DNA of 64,000 bases from Mycobacteroides immunogenum (GTDB lineage: Bacteria; Actinomycetota; Actinomycetes; Mycobacteriales; Mycobacteriaceae): NCBI RefSeq assembly GCF_001605725.1, contig NZ_CP011530.1, positions 3,224,001-3,288,000 of the forward strand, written 5' to 3'. A program made the translations under genes and the position numbers. This document shows, in pieces, positions 56,381-64,000 of the stretch. Within the stretch, counting starts at the first letter, position 1, and each line of letters opens with the position of its first letter. The notes below the pieces were generated by a model. It was not told the origin of the DNA. It worked only from the letters and a program-made list of their open reading frames with translations, and made no database searches.

Positions 56381-57241
56381 ATGACAATTCTCGTCACCGG
56401 CGCAACAGGCAATGTGGGACGCCCACTTGTCGATCTCCTGGCCGAGGCGGGCGCCGACGTGCGTGCCGTCACCCGGCGTCCCCAACACGCGAGCTTCGCA
56501 CCGCAGATCCAGGCCGTCGAATCGGCCCGAGCGGGACTCAGCGGCGCCACTGCCGTCTTTCTGAATTCACGGGCCCTGGGAAAGGATCTTCACGACTTTG
56601 TGAATCAGGCTGTGCGCGAGGGCGTGAAGCGACTCGTGGCGCTTTCTGCCATCAATTGTGAGGATGACTTCTCTGTCCAGCCGTCCCGGTTCCGCGGTGA
56701 CCGCAACAGGGAGGTGGAGCAGTACGCCGTCGACTCCGGGCTGGAATGGGTGAGCCTGCGGCCGACCGTTTTCACCTCCAACTTTCTGGGAATGTGGGCC
56801 GGTCAGCTCGCCGCGGGCGATGTGGTCCGCGGGCCATACGCGGGAGCCTCGGCCGCACCGATCTCCGATCGGGACATCTCCGCGGTTGCCGCCCACGCAT
56901 TGCTCACCGACGACCTCGTCGGGCAGCGCGTCGCGCTGACCGGTCCGCAGGCATTCACCAATGCCGGACTGGTCGACGTCCTCGGCAGCGTTTTGCGGCG
57001 ACCGTTGCGATACCTGCAGGTTTCCGATGATCTGGTGCGCCAGCGCTTCGCCGGCCTGGGCTTTCCCGCGGCGTTCGCCGACGCCTATCTGGCCATGCAG
57101 GCCGCCACCATCACCCAACCGGCCATCATCACCCACGAGGTGAACCGGACACTCGGGCGTCCGGCGGAAACATTCGCGGCCTGGGCCAACAGATTTCGCG
57201 ACGAATTCGCGCCCGTCGAGTGCACGGCGCGGCAGGCGTGA
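56381..57241 (+). CDS. NmrA-like NAD(P)-binding epimerase/oxidoreductase
   Basis: A 286-residue extended SDR. TILVTGATGNVGRPLVDLLAEAGADVRAVTRRP is the cofactor motif; VKRLVALSAINCEDDFS and LEWVSLRPTVFTSNFLGMW follow. The catalytic Tyr/Lys pair of true SDRs is not obvious, as in NmrA-type proteins. GGAG eight bases before the ATG. It lies across from the ECF sigma gene and under a matching promoter. ECF41 factors often sit beside such epimerases, oxidoreductases or carboxymuconolactone decarboxylases. Confidence 0.85.
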   Translation: MTILVTGATGNVGRPLVDLLAEAGADVRAVTRRPQHASFAPQIQAVESARAGLSGATAVFLNSRALGKDLHDFVNQAVREGVKRLVALSAINCEDDFSVQPSRFRGDRNREVEQYAVDSGLEWVSLRPTVFTSNFLGMWAGQLAAGDVVRGPYAGASAAPISDRDISAVAAHALLTDDLVGQRVALTGPQAFTNAGLVDVLGSVLRRPLRYLQVSDDLVRQRFAGLGFPAAFADAYLAMQAATITQPAIITHEVNRTLGRPAETFAAWANRFRDEFAPVECTARQA

Positions 57242-57246
57242 CGGCC

Positions 57247-57687
57247 ATGACGAACGCACGACCACCCCGATGGCTGACACCAATGAACAAGGTGGTGCGG
57301 GCATTTCATCGCCTGGGCATCCCCACCGGCCCGGCGATGGTGCTGACTGTCCCCGGCAGGAAAACCGGCCGTCCCCGGCCCACTCCCATCACCCCTTTCG
57401 AGGTGCAGGGCCAGCTGTACGCGGTCGGCGGCTATCCCGGCTCGGAGTGGGCCCGCAATGCCGCCGCGGCCGGGTCGGGAACACTCACCCGGCGCCGCCG
57501 TGTGCGGCACGTGCGGATTGTCACCGTGCCGCCCGAGGCGGCGCGACGCGTGCTGCGCGAGTTCGCCGTCAAGGTGCCGGTGGGGGTGCGATTCGCCAAG
57601 AGCGCGGGACTGGTGCGCGACGGATCTCCCGCCGAGTTCGAAGCCCTGGCCGACACCCTGTCGGTTTTCCGGTTCGATCCGGATTAG
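57247..57687 (+). CDS. Deazaflavin (F420)-dependent nitroreductase-family protein
   Basis: A 146-residue split-barrel protein of the Ddn family: AFHRLGIPTGPAMVLTVPGRKTGRPRPTPITPFEVQGQLYAVGGYPGSEWARN matches the F420-binding core. F420 is abundant in mycobacteria. It follows the NmrA-like gene within a few bases (GTG 57238 would overlap its stop), so both belong to the sigma-controlled unit. Substrate unknown. Confidence 0.87.
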   Translation: MTNARPPRWLTPMNKVVRAFHRLGIPTGPAMVLTVPGRKTGRPRPTPITPFEVQGQLYAVGGYPGSEWARNAAAAGSGTLTRRRRVRHVRIVTVPPEAARRVLREFAVKVPVGVRFAKSAGLVRDGSPAEFEALADTLSVFRFDPD

Positions 57688-57695
57688 CTGCCGAG

Positions 57696-58445
57696 TTATC
57701 CGCCGGTGATGGTGGAACGCAGCTGCTGCATGGCCGAGCCGGAGACGCTGCGGCGCGCGACGGGTTCCGGGTCGTCCTGCGCAGCGGGTTCCTGGGCGGC
57801 GGCTTCGGCTTCCGCCTGGGCCATCGCCTGGGCCTGTGCCTGTTGCAGCTGCTCCAGCATCGGTTCGGGCAGCACAACCGGCAGCGGGGTGCGCACCGGG
57901 TACGGGCTATCGTCGCGGCGCACCACGGTATCGGCCACCGCCTCACGGGCCTCCTCGGCCAGCGCGTCAAAGGTCTCCGCAGGCCCCTGCAGGACACAGC
58001 GGATCATCCAGCGATAGCCGTCGACTCCGATGAAGCGCACGGAACCGCCTTGGGCCGCTCCGACCACTTCCCGGCCCCACGGGCCGTCGGCGATAGAGAC
58101 CTCCGCCGCTTCCTTGCGCAGCGACTCGGCGAGCTCTCCGGCGATCTCGCGCCACAGGCCTGCCGATTTCGGGGCGGCGTACGCGGCCACCGAATAACGC
58201 CCGTTGGGAGTCAGCACAAAGACCGCGCCGGGCGCGCCGGCCGCGGTCAACTCAACCTGGATCTGCCCGGCCTCGGGCACGGGAATGAGCACCGAACCCA
58301 GGTCCAGACGACCGACCCCGGCGTCCTCAGGACTATCGAAGTCTTCGATTTCGTATGGGCCATCGAATGTTTCATCCGCGCCCGACGATGATGCGGCTGC
58401 ATCATCGAGGTCGTTGAGACCACCACTGCGGTGTAAAGCCATCAC
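57696..58445 (-). CDS. DUF3710 family protein (Rv2696c-like)
   Basis: A 249-residue cytoplasmic protein of unknown function: [55 protein letters not shown] and [16 protein letters not shown]. Ends with a Gln/Ala-rich stretch ([20 protein letters not shown]). Its ATG overlaps the dut stop by four bases, so it is expressed with dut. Confidence 0.87.
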   Translation of the reverse strand: MMALHRSGGLNDLDDAAASSSGADETFDGPYEIEDFDSPEDAGVGRLDLGSVLIPVPEAGQIQVELTAAGAPGAVFVLTPNGRYSVAAYAAPKSAGLWREIAGELAESLRKEAAEVSIADGPWGREVVGAAQGGSVRFIGVDGYRWMIRCVLQGPAETFDALAEEAREAVADTVVRRDDSPYPVRTPLPVVLPEPMLEQLQQAQAQAMAQAEAEAAAQEPAAQDDPEPVARRSVSGSAMQQLRSTITGG

Positions 58446-58912
58446 AAACTCGCATGTCCGCCGCTGGACCCGTATCCACCCGCACCGCGGGTGGTCACGG
58501 CCAGACCGGCCTCGTCAAAGGAATCCACCTCAACCAGTTCGGGCAATTCAACCTGCTGAACCAGCAATTGCGCGATCCGGTCGCCACGAGCAATGACGAT
58601 CGGGGTCTGCGGATCCAGGTTAATCAGGTTGACCTTCACCTCGCCACGATATCCGGCATCAATCGTGCCGGGGCTGTTGACGATCGAAAGTCCCACCCGT
58701 GCAGCCAAACCCGATCGTGGATGCACCAAGCCGACCATCCCCGACGGGATGGCAACGGCAATACCGGTGCCCACCAGCGTCCGGCGGCCGGGTTCGATCA
58801 CCACGTCCTCGGCGCTGTAGAGATCGACCCCCGCATCGTCGGCATGTGCACGGGAGGGCAGGGGAAGCTCTCGATCGAGGCGAACAATCGCCAATCTCGT
58901 AGGTGTGGGCAC
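58442..58912 (-). CDS. dut: Deoxyuridine 5'-triphosphate nucleotidohydrolase
   Basis: Hydrolyses dUTP to dUMP, keeping uracil out of DNA. At 156 residues it is a normal trimeric dUTPase with all five motifs: [27 protein letters not shown] (catalytic serine loop), [24 protein letters not shown] and the flexible [10 protein letters not shown] arm. GTG 58912 with TAGTCT eight bases upstream fixes the start; codons further up are not in the family. Confidence 0.96.
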   Translation of the reverse strand: MPTPTRLAIVRLDRELPLPSRAHADDAGVDLYSAEDVVIEPGRRTLVGTGIAVAIPSGMVGLVHPRSGLAARVGLSIVNSPGTIDAGYRGEVKVNLINLDPQTPIVIARGDRIAQLLVQQVELPELVEVDSFDEAGLAVTTRGAGGYGSSGGHASL

Positions 58913-58920
58913 GATCGCCC

Positions 58921-58926
58921 AGACTA
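58921..58926 (-). promoter_or_regulatory. Candidate -10 box (TAGTCT) of dut, overlapping a divergent -10
   Basis: Minus-strand TAGTCT eight bases before GTG 58912. Its two end bases are shared with the plus-strand TACCCT at 58925-58930. Confidence 0.55.
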
Positions 58927-58930
58927 CCCT
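58925..58930 (+). promoter_or_regulatory. Candidate -10 box (TACCCT) of the DUF3093 gene
   Basis: TACCCT seven bases before GTG 58938, overlapping the dut -10 on the other strand by two bases. Confidence 0.55.
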
Positions 58931-58937
58931 TGGCCGC

Positions 58938-59417
58938 GTGATGGCATCCCCCAGCAACACGACCGATATCCGCTACCTCGAGCGGTTGTGGGTGCCATGG
59001 TGGTGGGCACTGCCCGGCTTCGGCGCCGCAACGCTCATCGGCCTGGAGATCAACCAGAGCATGCGTCAGCTGCCCAGCTGGGTGCCGTACCCCATCCTGT
59101 TCGCGATTGTCGCGGGAGTCTTGTTGTGGTTCAGCAGGATCCGCGTCGAGGTCGGCACCGGACCGGACGGCGCCCCAGAGCTTCGCGCGGGATCGGCCCA
59201 TCTTCCGGTCAGCGTGATCGCCAAGTCGGCGGCGATTCCCGCCACCGCGAAAAGCGCAGCGTTGGGCCGCCAGCTGGATCCGGCCGCCTTCGTCGTGCAC
59301 CGGGCCTGGATCGGTCCCATGGTGTTGGTAGTCCTCGACGATCCGGACGATCCCACTCCGTATTGGCTGGTGAGCAGCCGGCATCCCGATCGGATACTGG
59401 CTGCCCTGCGCAGCTAG
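58938..59417 (+). CDS. DUF3093 membrane protein (Rv2698-like)
   Basis: A 159-residue protein with two membrane segments near the N-terminus ([20 protein letters not shown] and [16 protein letters not shown]) and a cytoplasmic C-terminal domain ([37 protein letters not shown]). The actinobacterial family has no known function. Likely leaderless from GTG 58938; the following ATG 58941 is an alternative. Confidence 0.87.
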   Translation: MMASPSNTTDIRYLERLWVPWWWALPGFGAATLIGLEINQSMRQLPSWVPYPILFAIVAGVLLWFSRIRVEVGTGPDGAPELRAGSAHLPVSVIAKSAAIPATAKSAALGRQLDPAAFVVHRAWIGPMVLVVLDDPDDPTPYWLVSSRHPDRILAALRS

Positions 59418-59448
59418 TCCGCGGCAGGGCCGCGAACGGCGCGAACCC

Positions 59449-59751
59449 TCAGGCCGCGCAGTCGGTACAGATCAGCTGGCCGTTCTTCTCGCTGGCCAGC
59501 CGGCTGCGGTGGTGCACCAGGAAGCAGCTCGAACAGGTGAACTCGTCAGCCTGCTTCGGGATAACCCGTACCGACAATTCCTCACCGGATAGGTCGGCAC
59601 CTGGTAGCTCGAACGATTCCGCGGTTTCCGCTTCATCGACATCGACCACCGCCGACTGTGCTTCGTTACGACGAGCCTTCAGCTCCTCCAACGAGTCCTC
59701 TGACACATCGTCGGCGTCGGTTCGCCTCGGAGCGTCGTAGTCGGTAGCCAT
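59449..59751 (-). CDS. DUF4193 zinc-ribbon-like protein (Rv2699c-like)
   Basis: A 100-residue actinobacterial protein starting MATDYDAPRRTDADDVSEDSLEELKARR, an acidic N-terminus, and ending with two cysteine pairs (CSSCF and CTDCAA) that probably bind zinc. Family function is unknown. Divergent from cei, with a CRP-like site in the gap. Confidence 0.88.
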   Translation of the reverse strand: MATDYDAPRRTDADDVSEDSLEELKARRNEAQSAVVDVDEAETAESFELPGADLSGEELSVRVIPKQADEFTCSSCFLVHHRSRLASEKNGQLICTDCAA

Positions 59752-59867
59752 GCGTCCATCCCCTTATCAACATCTCGTCATCAAGCTTCTGCATATGCGC
59801 AGCAAGGCTTTGTACCAGGCTGAAACGGACACCACCAACTATTAGTGCCCAGAACGGCCAGGATCTT

Positions 59868-59887
59868 TGTGTGATTTACATCACACA
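59868..59887. promoter_or_regulatory. CRP/Cmr-type binding site TGTGTGA-N6-TCACACA
   Basis: Perfect 7-bp inverted repeat around six bases, containing the mycobacterial cAMP receptor protein consensus TGTGA-N6-TCACA at 59870-59885. It lies between the divergent DUF4193 and cei genes. I recall Rv2699c/Rv2700 among predicted CRP targets, but that is memory. Confidence 0.75.
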
Positions 59888-59939
59888 GTAGTGGACGCAC
59901 CGTCTATTTCGGCCTCTGTCGCCGGGAAGTCCGCTGGCC

Positions 59940-59945
59940 TAGAGT
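59940..59945 (+). promoter_or_regulatory. Candidate -10 box (TAGAGT) for cei
   Basis: TAGAGT seven bases before GTG 59953; the CRP-like site is centred about 65 bases upstream, a fitting place for activation. Confidence 0.5.
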
Positions 59946-59952
59946 GCCATCC

Positions 59953-60600
59953 GTGGTCGCAGACATCACCGAGGGCACCTCGGTAGACAAGCTCGGACGC
60001 CCGTTTCGTCGCCGGAATTATTTGCCAGCCTTGATCCTCGGTATCGCGTTGCTGGCCGTCACCGTCTTCGTCTGGGCCTCGGCGCTCACCCAGGAAACGC
60101 CGGTCAAGGAGGCGACGGCATGCAACCCGCCCGCCGCGCAGGCCGAACCCGGATCCGGAACCATCGGTAAGCCGGTATCGCGCTCATCACTGACGGGAAC
60201 CACGCCCGCCACGCTCAACGACGTCAAGGTGCGCGTGCTCAACGCCAATGGTCAGGCAGGTCAGGCCGGTGACGTGTCCGCCTCGCTGCGCGATCTAGGG
60301 TTCCCGGCGCCCACCGCCGACAATGACTCCTTCTACCCCAGCGGATCTCGCCTGAACTGCGTCGGCCAGATCCGCTTCGGCGAGTCCGGCTACGCCAACG
60401 CGTTGACGTTGTCGCTGGTGGCGCCGTGTGTCGAGTTCGTCGAGGACAAGCGGTCCGACGACTCGGTGGACCTGGCCCTTGGCAGCGAATTCACCGAGCT
60501 GGCCTCCGGTAATGCGGTCACGTCGGCCCTGAACAGCCTCAAGCCGGGGGGCCAGGCCAACACGGATTTGATCACCCGGGCCCGGCAGAGCACCTGCTAG
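59953..60600 (+). CDS. cei: Envelope integrity protein Cei (Rv2700-like)
   Basis: A 215-residue envelope protein. After ~22 cytoplasmic residues comes one membrane helix (LPALILGIALLAVTVFVWASAL), then an external LytR-C-type domain: VKVRVLNANGQAGQAGDVSASLRDLGFPAP and IRFGESGYANALTLSLVAPCVE. Its M. tuberculosis counterpart is needed for envelope integrity. GTG 59953 sits seven bases after a -10 box; GTG 59944 is possible. Its stop and that of suhB share CTAG. Confidence 0.9.
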   Translation: MVADITEGTSVDKLGRPFRRRNYLPALILGIALLAVTVFVWASALTQETPVKEATACNPPAAQAEPGSGTIGKPVSRSSLTGTTPATLNDVKVRVLNANGQAGQAGDVSASLRDLGFPAPTADNDSFYPSGSRLNCVGQIRFGESGYANALTLSLVAPCVEFVEDKRSDDSVDLALGSEFTELASGNAVTSALNSLKPGGQANTDLITRARQSTC

Positions 60601-61457
60601 CCGGGAATCGGTGCTATCGCGCCAATATCGGTGAGCAGCTGCCCGAATCCCTCGGCGATCCCGGGCGCCATGGCCGCGATCAGCGCACCATCGGCGCTGC
60701 GCGCGTCGACGCCGGGCAGGATCACCACCGCACCGGCCTCGCGCGCGATGAGCGCGCCCGCGGCCCAATCCCATGGCCCCAGCCCGTGCTCGTACTGCGC
60801 GTCGACCCGCCCCTCGGCGACCCCGCACAGGTCCAGTGCGGCCGAACCGATGCGGCGGACGTCCCGCACCCGGGGCAACAGCTGCGCCACCAGTTGCGCC
60901 TGGCGCGCCCGCCGCACCGCCGAGTAGGCGAAGCCGGTGGCCACCAGGGCGAGCTGTGTTTCGCGAACCGGATTGCACACCAGCTCCCGCTGCAGACCGT
61001 TCGCCTCACGTACCGTCGCGCCACCGCCTGAGGCCGCCGAGAAGACACGATCGGCCACCACATCGGCTACCGCACCAGCCACCGTCTGACCGTCCAGCTG
61101 GGCGGCCACAGACACCGCATAGGCGGGAATTCCGTAGACGAAATTGACGGTGCCGTCGATCGGATCGATCACCCAGCGCACCCCGGAAGGCTGACCGGCA
61201 CCCTCAGGGGACGCGCCACCCGCGCTCTCCCCGTCCTCCTCGCCCAGGATCGCGTCATCCGGCCGAAGCGATGCCAACCGCTTGCGCAACAACCGTTCAC
61301 AATCGGTGTCGACGAGGGTCACCGGATCGGTCTCGCTGCTCTTGGTGCGCACCGACGCCGTCCAATCGACGGAGCCGCGACGATGTCGCACGAATTCCGC
61401 GGCCTCAGACGCCAGCCGCACCGCTACCGAACGCAACGCTCCCGGTTCAATTCCCAC
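60597..61457 (-). CDS. suhB: Inositol-1-monophosphatase (SuhB-type)
   Basis: Dephosphorylates inositol phosphate for phosphatidylinositol and mycothiol synthesis. A 286-residue metal-dependent phosphatase with ILGEEDGES, WVIDPIDGTVNFVYGIP, and GPWDWAAGALIAREAGAVV, the three metal-binding motifs of the family. The C-terminal dimerisation-relevant part is normal. Convergent with cei. Confidence 0.92.
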   Translation of the reverse strand: MGIEPGALRSVAVRLASEAAEFVRHRRGSVDWTASVRTKSSETDPVTLVDTDCERLLRKRLASLRPDDAILGEEDGESAGGASPEGAGQPSGVRWVIDPIDGTVNFVYGIPAYAVSVAAQLDGQTVAGAVADVVADRVFSAASGGGATVREANGLQRELVCNPVRETQLALVATGFAYSAVRRARQAQLVAQLLPRVRDVRRIGSAALDLCGVAEGRVDAQYEHGLGPWDWAAGALIAREAGAVVILPGVDARSADGALIAAMAPGIAEGFGQLLTDIGAIAPIPG

Positions 61458-61595
61458 CCGTCTATCGCAGCACAGCCGAGAGCGACACGCGCGGCGTCCT
61501 TACGGGCATTAGGGTGTCAGTCGCATTCAGTGTGTTCCGGCTGTGTTCGCCGCCCGGGTGTGCCAGCCGTCTAGACCCAGGACCGAGGAGCGCCG

Positions 61596-62399
61596 ATGAC
61601 CGCCACCGATTCCGCAACAGCCGCACCCGCCGCGGGAGCCGGCAACACCGAGTTGCGCGGGTTCGGTATCGACGTCGGCGGCAGCGGGATCAAGGGCGCG
61701 ATCATCGATCTGCACACCGGCGAGATGGTCGGCGAACGGGTCAAATACCCCACGCCACAGCCCGCCACGCCGAAGGCGGTGGCCGAGACCATCGCCACAG
61801 TCGTCCGTGATTTCTCCTGGACCGGACCGGTCGGGGTGACCTATCCCGGCGTGATCGTCCACGGCGAGGCCCGCACCGCCGCCAACGTCGATAAATCGTG
61901 GCTGGGCGTGAACGTCCACGACATCATCAGCGCGGAACTGAACGGCCAGACCGTCACCGTGCTCAACGACGCCGACGCCGCCGGGCTGGCCGAGGACCGG
62001 TACGGAGCGGGCAAGGACCAGTCCGGTGTGATCGTGCTGTTGACCTTCGGTACCGGCATCGGCTCCGCCGTTTTGCATGACGGAATCCTTTTGCCCAATA
62101 CAGAATTCGGGCACATCGAGGTCGACGGCATGGAGGCCGAGCACCGCGCGGCGTCATCGGTCAAGGAGAAGAACGACTGGAGCTACAAGCAGTGGGCGCC
62201 CGAGGTCACCAAGGTCCTGGAGGCGGTGGAGAACGCAGTGTGGCCAGATCTGTTCATCGTGGGCGGCGGGATTAGCCGCAAGGCCGACAAATGGGTGCCG
62301 CTGCTGGCCAATCGCACCCCGGTGGTCGCCGCCGCACTGCAGAACAGCGCGGGCATCGTCGGTGCCGCGATGGCGGCACACGCTGGCGTTTCGCCTTAG
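61596..62399 (+). CDS. ppgK: Polyphosphate glucokinase
   Basis: Phosphorylates glucose using polyphosphate or ATP. The 267-residue ROK-type kinase shows GFGIDVGGSGIKGAIIDL (phosphate 1), VGVTYPGVIVHGE, NDADAAGLAEDRYG with the catalytic Asp, and LLTFGTGIGSAVLHDG (phosphate 2), then EFGHIEV. GAGGAG precedes the ATG. It precedes sigA, as in M. tuberculosis (Rv2702-Rv2703). Confidence 0.95.
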   Translation: MTATDSATAAPAAGAGNTELRGFGIDVGGSGIKGAIIDLHTGEMVGERVKYPTPQPATPKAVAETIATVVRDFSWTGPVGVTYPGVIVHGEARTAANVDKSWLGVNVHDIISAELNGQTVTVLNDADAAGLAEDRYGAGKDQSGVIVLLTFGTGIGSAVLHDGILLPNTEFGHIEVDGMEAEHRAASSVKEKNDWSYKQWAPEVTKVLEAVENAVWPDLFIVGGGISRKADKWVPLLANRTPVVAAALQNSAGIVGAAMAAHAGVSP

Positions 62400-62561
62400 C
62401 TTTTTCACAGCTTCCGCACTCTTGTCGTTACAATGGCACTCAGATAGCCGCACGCAGGTCCACGCAGGTGCTCCCCCGCGGCGACAAACATCAAGCAGAC
62501 AGCCAAATTCTCGATTTTGCATGCCCATGCGCGTCGAAGAAGTAGTCAGGAAAGGGCGTAC

Positions 62562-63941
62562 GTGGCAGCCACGAAAGCAGCTCCGGTAACGCAGGCCACC
62601 GCCGAAACACCGTCGAACACCACCGCCACCAAGGCAGCGCCTGCCAAGAAGGCGCCCGCGAAGAAGGCACCGGCCAAGAAGGCACCCGCGAAGGCCGCCG
62701 CCAAGGCGCCCGCGAAGAAGGCTCCGGCCAAGAAAGCCCCGGCCAAGAAGGCCGCCGCCAAGGCCACCGATCCCAGTCTCGAGCCGCAGGGCTCCGCCGA
62801 TGACGGCGACATCGAGCCTGGCGACGATCTGGACACCGACCTCGGCGATGACACCGACATCGAGGCCGACCTCGCTGAGGCGGCCGCCGAGCCCGAGCCC
62901 GAGGCGGAAGCCGAGAGCGACGACGAGCCCTCCGAGAAGGACAAGGCTTCGGGCGATTTCGTCTGGGACGAGGAAGAATCCGAGGCGCTGCGGCAAGCCC
63001 GCAAGGACGCCGAACTCACCGCCTCCGCGGACTCGGTGCGTGCCTACCTCAAGCAGATCGGCAAGGTCGCACTGCTCAACGCCGAAGAGGAAGTTGAGCT
63101 GGCCAAGCGGATCGAGGCGGGGCTCTACGCCACCCAGATCGTCACCGAGCTGACCGAGAAGGGCGAGAAGCTTCCCGCCGCGCAGCGCCGCGACATGATG
63201 TGGATCTGCCGTGACGGAGATCGCGCCAAGAACCACCTGCTGGAGGCCAACCTGCGTCTGGTGGTGTCGCTGGCCAAGCGCTACACCGGCCGTGGCATGG
63301 CGTTCCTGGATCTCATCCAGGAAGGCAACCTGGGCCTGATCCGCGCGGTCGAGAAGTTCGACTACACAAAGGGTTACAAGTTCTCGACGTACGCCACCTG
63401 GTGGATCCGCCAGGCCATCACGCGCGCGATGGCCGACCAGGCCCGCACCATCCGCATTCCGGTGCACATGGTCGAGGTCATCAATAAGCTCGGCCGTATC
63501 CAGCGTGAGCTGCTGCAGGACCTGGGTCGCGAACCCACGCCCGAAGAGCTGGCCAAAGAAATGGACATCACGCCGGAGAAGGTGCTGGAGATCCAGCAGT
63601 ACGCGCGTGAGCCCATCTCGCTGGACCAGACCATCGGTGACGAGGGCGATTCCCAGCTCGGCGATTTCATCGAGGACAGCGAAGCCGTTGTCGCCGTGGA
63701 CGCGGTGTCCTTCACGCTGTTGCAGGATCAGCTGCAGTCGGTGCTGGAGACGCTCTCCGAGCGCGAAGCCGGCGTGGTGCGTCTGCGGTTCGGTCTCACC
63801 GACGGTCAGCCGCGCACGCTCGACGAGATCGGCCAGGTGTACGGGGTGACCCGCGAGCGCATCCGGCAGATCGAATCCAAGACCATGTCCAAGCTGCGCC
63901 ACCCCAGCCGTTCACAGGTGCTGCGCGACTACCTGGACTAG
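62562..63941 (+). CDS. sigA: RNA polymerase principal sigma factor SigA
   Basis: Housekeeping sigma factor, 459 residues. A Lys/Ala/Pro-rich head (repeats of KKAPA, residues ~25-70) and an acidic stretch come first. Region 1.2 is [20 protein letters not shown], region 2 [40 protein letters not shown] with [14 protein letters not shown], region 3 [17 protein letters not shown], and region 4 [15 protein letters not shown] with [29 protein letters not shown] fixes GTG 62562. Shorter than M. tuberculosis SigA because the head is less extended. Confidence 0.98.
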   Translation: MAATKAAPVTQATAETPSNTTATKAAPAKKAPAKKAPAKKAPAKAAAKAPAKKAPAKKAPAKKAAAKATDPSLEPQGSADDGDIEPGDDLDTDLGDDTDIEADLAEAAAEPEPEAEAESDDEPSEKDKASGDFVWDEEESEALRQARKDAELTASADSVRAYLKQIGKVALLNAEEEVELAKRIEAGLYATQIVTELTEKGEKLPAAQRRDMMWICRDGDRAKNHLLEANLRLVVSLAKRYTGRGMAFLDLIQEGNLGLIRAVEKFDYTKGYKFSTYATWWIRQAITRAMADQARTIRIPVHMVEVINKLGRIQRELLQDLGREPTPEELAKEMDITPEKVLEIQQYAREPISLDQTIGDEGDSQLGDFIEDSEAVVAVDAVSFTLLQDQLQSVLETLSEREAGVVRLRFGLTDGQPRTLDEIGQVYGVTRERIRQIESKTMSKLRHPSRSQVLRDYLD

Positions 63942-64000
63942 CCGGTTCCCGCACCGCCGGCGCGATCAGCGCGGGCAGTTGTCGAATCGCTCCCGGATGC

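Noticed and set aside
62630..62770. Lys/Ala/Pro repeats at the start of sigA as a mobile or recent repeat
   Set aside because: Basic, low-complexity heads are a known feature of mycobacterial SigA proteins and need no special explanation.
63966..64000. Minus-strand frame ending RERFDNCPR-stop at the window edge
   Set aside because: It could be the end of a gene convergent with sigA, but only about 11 codons are visible; too short to claim.

Overview
The window is high-GC actinobacterial DNA that I read as a rapidly growing mycobacterium of the Mycobacteroides abscessus/chelonae group. The right half, about 31-64 kb, follows the Mycobacterium tuberculosis Rv2669-Rv2703 gene order almost gene for gene: GNAT, AFG1-like ATPase, RibD-like reductase, lipoprotein hydrolase, aftC, msrB, hemQ, hemY, hemE, DUF3000, RNase D, dxs, TrmA-like, APC permease, ceoB/ceoC, DUF3159, OB-fold, DUF3710, dut, DUF3093, DUF4193, cei, suhB, ppgK, sigA. 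A chromosomal cat next to dxs and nhaA behind dxs fit the abscessus group. Synteny is from memory, not from a search. No tRNA, rRNA or CRISPR array was seen, and no gene-free stretch exceeds 300 bases.

Layout. 0-4.5 kb: the C-terminal part of a dicarboxylate/amino-acid symporter, cut near its end by a complete 1,390-bp ISL3-family insertion sequence, then an aldolase-like gene and allantoicase. These probably formed one ureide-catabolism operon before the insertion. 4.6-14.7 kb: accessory genes, namely hydrolase, SDR, SMI1/KNR4-like lipoprotein, M48 protease, YqeY, a TetR/MFS drug-efflux pair with twin operators, GNAT, a 698-aa repeat-rich membrane protein and a methyltransferase. 15-22.1 kb: two tandem carboxylic acid reductases with near-identical tracts that suggest gene conversion. 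22.2-30.1 kb: NTF2-like protein, D-aminoacylase-like amidohydrolase, a ferredoxin coupled to a PF10118 protein with a di-iron motif, a divergent TetR with a 21-bp operator, a UbiB/ABC1 kinase, SRPBCC, an epimerase and an MPT63-like secreted protein.

30-64 kb is the conserved block, carrying lineage-specific insertions: cat; a 2.7-kb cassette encoding an EspC-like type VII secretion substrate, a 548-aa effector-like partner and a lipoprotein, flanked by 19-bp direct repeats at the 3' end of dxs; nhaA; and an ECF sigma factor with an epimerase and a deazaflavin-type oxidoreductase, whose divergent promoters share one motif. The core genes cover haem synthesis by the coproporphyrin route (hemE, hemY, hemQ), isoprenoid precursors (dxs), arabinan assembly (aftC), potassium handling (ceoB/ceoC and perhaps the adjacent permease), dUTP clean-up, inositol phosphate metabolism, polyphosphate-driven glucose phosphorylation and the housekeeping sigma factor.

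Most promising items: the direct-repeat-flanked T7SS cassette, the divergent sigma-factor promoter pair, the di-iron protein/ferredoxin module, and the insertion-disrupted ureide operon. Many genes also show a TANNNT box 6-8 nt before the start codon, the usual sign of leaderless transcription in mycobacteria.
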